Source: JANRIG01 sp033765235
GTDB lineage: Bacteria; Bacteroidota; Bacteroidia; Cytophagales; UBA9547
NCBI GenBank assembly: GCA_033765235.1
Contig: JANRIG010000035.1
Coordinates: 1 to 64,000 of the forward strand
DNA length: 64,000 bases
Reading direction: 5' to 3'
The notes beneath the pieces were generated by a model that was given only the letters and a program-made list of their open reading frames with translations, was not told where the DNA came from and did not search any database. Made by a program: the position numbers and the translations under genes. Position 1 is the stretch's first letter. The number at the start of each line of letters is the position of its first letter. Below are positions 60,410 through 64,000 of the stretch, piece after piece.

Positions 60410-61364
60410 ATAGTTTACTCCTAAAATATTTCTTTGCCTCATTCATATCTGCTTTATGTTCCCATTTGGCTATGATGTCTAATGTATTTTTAATAAATAT
60501 TTGATAATCATTAGATTGAGGGTAAAATGGTTTGTGATTAATGGCTGATAATATTTTGTCATAATCGCTATAATACTCCAAGTCGTTGTCAGTATAATAT
60601 GTATTAATAAATTTTTTCCAAATATACTTTTCTGCTATTTCATTAGGGTGTATCATATCTTCTTTGTAATATCCATAATCTCGCAGGTCGTCTAACATGA
60701 TTTCATAGGATGGGAAGTATTGCACATTGTCATATTTTGTACACATGGCATGAGTGGCACATCGAAGGATAGCTTTGCTCACACCATTGTGCTGTAGAGT
60801 GTCTTTGATGTGTCTTACAGGGCTTACTGTCAGTATTATATTTAGGTTTGGGTTTATGTGAGTGAGGTGGCGATGACATTTTTCAAAGGCATCTGTAATT
60901 TCTTGCTCAGTCAAAAAACGTTTTGTAAATAGTTTATTATCTGCTTTATGACAATTGGCTACTATGTATCCACTATCAGCCAAAGCATATACATAGGCTG
61001 TGCCCCAAGTAATGATGATGAATTTTGACATTGACAAAGCCACTTGTGTTTTGCTGCTTAGCTCTTGTATTTGCATAGCAAGTGCTTCTTGAGTATTTGC
61101 ATGTACCTGAGAGTGAGTACCATAGCAAAACCACAGCCCCAAATGCGACGTATAATGTGTGCCTATGTCATTGCCTGTGAGTATGTTGCAAATACTTATA
61201 GGATTGTACATGACCCCAAATGCACTTTGTATTACCTTTTGGTTGTATCGCGCAAGCCGCTCTGCCATATTACCCGCAAAGCATGAACCTATGGTGAATA
61301 TATTATCTGCCAATTCAATTTTTTTATTTTTTGGGTCAATATTTACTTCGGTGCGGGTGAGCAT
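60399..61364 (-). CDS. GSCFA-domain protein
   Basis: The 321-residue protein contains the signature NIFTIGSCFAGNMAERL near the N-terminus, then SAFGVMYNPISI, WGTAYVYALADSGYIVANCH and MIHPNEIAEKYIWKKF. GSCFA proteins are SGNH-hydrolase-like, with the serine in GSCF and the D-x-x-H pair near the C-terminus (DMIHPN). The substrate is unknown. In Bacteroidota it often neighbours cell-wall or tRNA genes. It overlaps queA by 11 bp. Confidence 0.88.
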   Translation of the reverse strand: MLTRTEVNIDPKNKKIELADNIFTIGSCFAGNMAERLARYNQKVIQSAFGVMYNPISICNILTGNDIGTHYTSHLGLWFCYGTHSQVHANTQEALAMQIQELSSKTQVALSMSKFIIITWGTAYVYALADSGYIVANCHKADNKLFTKRFLTEQEITDAFEKCHRHLTHINPNLNIILTVSPVRHIKDTLQHNGVSKAILRCATHAMCTKYDNVQYFPSYEIMLDDLRDYGYYKEDMIHPNEIAEKYIWKKFINTYYTDNDLEYYSDYDKILSAINHKPFYPQSNDYQIFIKNTLDIIAKWEHKADMNEAKKYFRSKLYDK

Positions 61365-61380
61365 GGATATAGTTTTTTAC

Positions 61381-61410
61381 AAACAAAAAAAGCACCTTTG
61401 GGGTGCTTTT
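61381..61410 (-). terminator. Intrinsic terminator of the rpsF-rpsR-rplI operon
   Basis: On the minus strand a stem AAAGCACC...GGTGCTTT with an A/C-rich loop is followed by TTTTGTTT. It lies about 20 bp after the rplI stop. The plus-strand T tract is shorter. Confidence 0.75.
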
Positions 61411-61431
61411 CTATATAAGACAGTATAAATA

Positions 61432-61875
61432 TTATTCTGCTACTACTGTAAATGCTACTTGTGCATGTACTTCTTTGTGTAAATCTACAATGGCTATGTA
61501 TTGACCTATTTCTTTGATATCTTCTTTCAAAGAAATTTTTTTGCGGTCTATGTTATAGCCTTTGTTTTTGAGTGCTTCTGATATTTGCAATGGGGTGATT
61601 GCACCAAATATTTTGCCGGAGTCACCTACCTTAGCACCTACACTGAGCGATAATGACTGCAATTTGGACGCTATTTCCATATTATCCATCTTGAGTTTTT
61701 CGGCTTTATGAGCAGCTTGGCGAATATTTTCGGCCAAAACTTTTTTGTTGCGGTCATCTGCCATTACTCCTATGCCTTTTGGAATGAGATAGTTGCGTCC
61801 ATATCCCGGCTTCACTTTCACTACATCGTTTTTGTAGCCCAAGCCTTTAAAGTCTTCTTTAAGTATTATTTCCAT
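61432..61875 (-). CDS. rplI: 50S ribosomal protein L9
   Basis: L9 (147 residues) binds the base of the L1 stalk. MEIILKEDFKGLGYKNDVVK and the PGYGRNYLIPKGIGV motif, a long connecting helix and a C-terminal domain (SGKIFGAITPLQI) are typical. It ends the rpsF-rpsR-rplI operon. Confidence 0.95.
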   Translation of the reverse strand: MEIILKEDFKGLGYKNDVVKVKPGYGRNYLIPKGIGVMADDRNKKVLAENIRQAAHKAEKLKMDNMEIASKLQSLSLSVGAKVGDSGKIFGAITPLQISEALKNKGYNIDRKKISLKEDIKEIGQYIAIVDLHKEVHAQVAFTVVAE

Positions 61876-61888
61876 AATGATATTAATG

Positions 61889-62140
61889 TTATTTAAAACC
61901 GTCTGTTACATAGGGTAGCAGCGCCAAATGGCGTGCTTTTTTTACAGCTTGGGCTACTTTGCGCTGAAATTTGAGGCTGTTGCCTGTAAGTCTTCTGGGC
62001 AATATTTTGCCTTGCTCATTTAAAAACTTTTTCAAAAAATCAGGGTCTTTATAGTCTATATATTTGATACCTGACTTTTTGAAACGACAATATTTTTTGC
62101 GTCTTTCTAAGCTATTGATAGGTTCGTTGATAAGGCTCAT
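61889..62140 (-). CDS. rpsR: 30S ribosomal protein S18
   Basis: S18 (83 residues) pairs with S6 on the platform. YIDYKDPDFLKKFLNEQGKI and LPRRLTGNSLKFQRKVAQAV are conserved. The start overlaps the rpsF stop as ATGA. Confidence 0.94.
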   Translation of the reverse strand: MSLINEPINSLERRKKYCRFKKSGIKYIDYKDPDFLKKFLNEQGKILPRRLTGNSLKFQRKVAQAVKKARHLALLPYVTDGFK

Positions 62141-62499
62141 GCTGTTACTGTATTTTTAGATTTGTCAAATGCTCCTTTTCTTCTTTTTTCGTTATACTCC
62201 ACAGCATATTTCTCCAGCGCAGTGGTGAGGAAGCGCAGTACATTTTCATCGCGTACAAACTCTACCTCCAGTACTTTGATAAGGCTTGCGGGTGCTTTAT
62301 ATTCAAAGTAAGTGTAATAACCTGTTTTTTTGTTCCCAATGGGATAGGCCAGTGGTTTTATACCCCAGCTTTCTTCGTTCACTAATTCTGCTTTTTGCCC
62401 TGTGAGCAGTTTTTTGAATTTTTCTACGGTATCCTTCATCTGGGCATCAGATAAAACGGGATTAAGTATGAATACCGTTTCGTAGTTGTTTAACTCCAT
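62137..62499 (-). CDS. rpsF: 30S ribosomal protein S6
   Basis: S6 (120 residues) has LNNYETVFILNPVLSDAQMK, ESWGIKPLAYPIGNKKTGYY and VEFVRDENVLRFLTTALEK. It is first in the operon, 30 bp downstream of a good promoter. No ssb gene lies between rpsF and rpsR. Confidence 0.95.
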   Translation of the reverse strand: MELNNYETVFILNPVLSDAQMKDTVEKFKKLLTGQKAELVNEESWGIKPLAYPIGNKKTGYYTYFEYKAPASLIKVLEVEFVRDENVLRFLTTALEKYAVEYNEKRRKGAFDKSKNTVTA

Positions 62500-62528
62500 T
62501 TATATAATTTATTTTTTCAAAAGGGCTG

Positions 62529-62559
62529 CAAAAATAATACTATTATTTATAATATCAAA
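62529..62559 (-). promoter_or_regulatory. Predicted promoter of the rpsF operon
   Basis: On the minus strand TTTG is followed after 19 nt by TATTTTTG, then CAGCCCT. Spacing and both boxes are exact. The start region GCAGCCC is shared with rpmE2 and rpsH. Confidence 0.6.
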
Positions 62560-62631
62560 TTTATTATACAAAATATCTTAGTGATAATAAATTTCATGGA
62601 TATGCCTTGTATAATAATCATAAATAAATAT

Positions 62632-62665
62632 CCACGCTACCCCTAGTGGCGAGATGTAAGCGTGG
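62632..62665. repeat. Hairpin element similar to the one near 7.2 kb
   Basis: CCACGCT (62632-62638) pairs with AGCGTGG (62659-62665) around a loop containing CCCCTAGTGGCGAGATG. The AGTGGCGAGATG segment resembles AGTGGCAAGATG at about 7177-7188. It lies just upstream of the broken subtilase gene. Confidence 0.35.
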
Positions 62666-62702
62666 GGAAGTGATATATCTATTACACTAAACTCAAATAA
62701 AA

Positions 62703-64000
62703 ATGAATCAAAATCTAAGAATCTCTATAATCTATATTATGTTATTATGTATAAAGGCTTATGCTCAAGAGCATAATTCTTTCTATTACCACAAAGGAAA
62801 AAAAGTACCAATAAATATATCTGAAAATGCATTTTATATCAATGATAAAATATTAGATATTGATACAAGCAAGTTTTATACGAAGCATACTGGCAATGGA
62901 AGAATTGTAAAGGCAAAAAAAATACATGCAAATGATTGTAAATTTGAGATAGAAAGACTAAAAAGGATAAAAATGTGTTGAGTATTCAACCGGTAGTTGA
63001 TAATGGCAAAGAAATACCCCTAAAAGGGGAGTTTTATGTCAGGCTCAAGTCAGAAAAATGACTCTGCTAAATTGAAAAAATTAGCACTCGATAATGGTTG
63101 TAATAATCTAAAAAAAGTGGAGCTAATGCCTTTGTGGTATGCACTAAAAGTTGATGTAAATTCCACGGGAAATGCCTTGGAAATGGCAAACTTATTTTAT
63201 GAAACAGGGTTGTTTGCCAGAGTAGACCCCGGCTTTATGCTCGATTTTAAACCTGCTTGCAGTACTGAACCCAATTTTAATGAGCAATGGGGTTTAAACA
63301 CTAACGTAGCTGGAGAGTATGACATTAACCTGTGCCAAGCATGGGCTATCACTAAGGGATCTCCCAATGTAATAGTAGCGGTTTATGACTCGGGTATAGA
63401 TACCACAGGAACTGAATTTATGGGCAGATTACACCATAAATCTTTTGACTCACAATATCTATTTAACTATGTTTATTATCGAAATGACTTAGGAAATAAA
63501 GACCATGGCACAAATGTGGCGAGTGTTATCGCAGCCAATGAAAATAACAGTTTAATGGTAGGTGTAGCTCCCAATGTGAAATTAATGAATATTTCACACA
63601 GCTTTGGGTTTCCAGAAAATGCAACCGTGCATCATGCTAAAGACATTAGTTTTGCATGGAGAAATGGTGCGCATATTATAAATAATTCATGGGGAGATGA
63701 GGGAGGTAATCAGTATGATAATCTTCATAGTGAGATACTTGAGGATGCTATTGATAGTGCTTTGGTGCATGGCAGAGGTGGTTTAGGTACAATCATTGTA
63801 TTTTCATCGGGAAATTTTAATCAAAGCACAGTAGAGTATCCCGGAAGCTACAGACCCGAACTTTTGGTGGTAGGAGCATCAAACAGGCAAGGGCAAAGAG
63901 CAATATTTCCTGAACCAAATAGGGCATCTTCATATGGTTCAGGGCTAGACTTAGTAGCTCCGGGTTTAGGAATACCCGTAGTTAATAAAGGTAATGTATA
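62703..64000 (+). pseudogene. Secreted subtilisin-like (S8) protease gene with two frameshifts, 3' end outside window
   Basis: The start encodes a signal peptide (MNQNLRISIIYIMLLCIKAY) and runs to TGA at 62979-62981. A second frame then carries KEIPLKGEFYVRLKSE to TGA at 63059-63061, and the original frame resumes with DSAKLKKLALDNG and stays open to the window edge. There the peptidase domain shows VAVYDSGIDTTG (catalytic Asp codon 63387-63389), KDHGTNVASV (His, 63504-63506) and SSGNFNQ (oxyanion Asn); the Ser lies outside. Restoring one A near 62964 and removing one A at 63054-63058 joins all three parts, giving LKSENDSAKL. Both changes are in A-runs, so error, slippage or true decay are all possible. 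Confidence 0.75.

Overview
The window reads as a chromosomal segment of a low-GC member of the Bacteroidota. Signs of this are a fragment of a type IX secretion (gliding-motility type) C-terminal domain at the left edge, promoters of the form TTTG-N18-20-TAnnTTTG, almost no Shine-Dalgarno sequences, the ribosomal cluster order secY-map-infA-rpmJ-rpsM-rpsK-rpsD-rpoA-rplQ-carA without adk, and many lineage-typical families (GSCFA, DUF1080, PorT-like barrel, ligase-associated helicase/PdeM pair). Genus and species cannot be fixed from the sequence alone.

Layout. 1-5.9 kb: end of a surface protein, DNA-repair genes (pdeM, Lhr-type helicase, uvrB). 5.9-9.2 kb: sugar transporter, then an accessory patch with a zeta-toxin-like ATPase, a mazEF-type module and several structured repeats. 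The mazEF module lies between two copies of the 3' end of the neighbouring GH116 gene. 9.2-15.5 kb: GH116 glycosidase, a secreted TPR protein and partner, homoserine kinase. 15.6-20.4 kb: a partial complex I operon (nuoA, B, C, a tiny membrane ORF, D, two Uma2 nucleases, E). 20.5-23.7 kb: DUF423 protein, PilJ-type histidine kinase, NarL-type regulator and an ECF sigma factor preceded by two palindromes. 23.8-27.4 kb: a second, divergent NuoD and a GH27 alpha-galactosidase. 28.0-42.5 kb: one long ribosomal/secretion/transcription operon from rplC to rplQ, then carA. 43.7-52.4 kb: PagL-like deacylase, circularly permuted ATP-grasp plus alpha-E pair, L31, a phosphoribosyltransferase, DUF1080 protein, Lnt, a TerB-like protein and an outer-membrane barrel. 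52.5-58.2 kb: a molybdenum-cofactor operon with two gene fusions but no moaA. 58.4-59.1 kb: an MNT-HEPN pair whose HEPN gene carries an in-frame TAG. 59.2-62.5 kb: queA, a GSCFA protein, rplI-rpsR-rpsF. 62.7-64 kb: a subtilase with two compensating frameshifts, running off the right edge.

Most of the window is core metabolism and translation. The unusual material is the accessory patch around 7-9.2 kb, the composition of the nuo operon and its stray nuoD paralogue, the fused molybdopterin genes, the palindromes before the sigma factor, and the two broken genes near the right edge. I did not see a clear-cut, wholly new multi-gene system. No tRNA, rRNA, CRISPR array, integrase or transposase was recognised. 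All family assignments come from reading motifs; no database search was possible.
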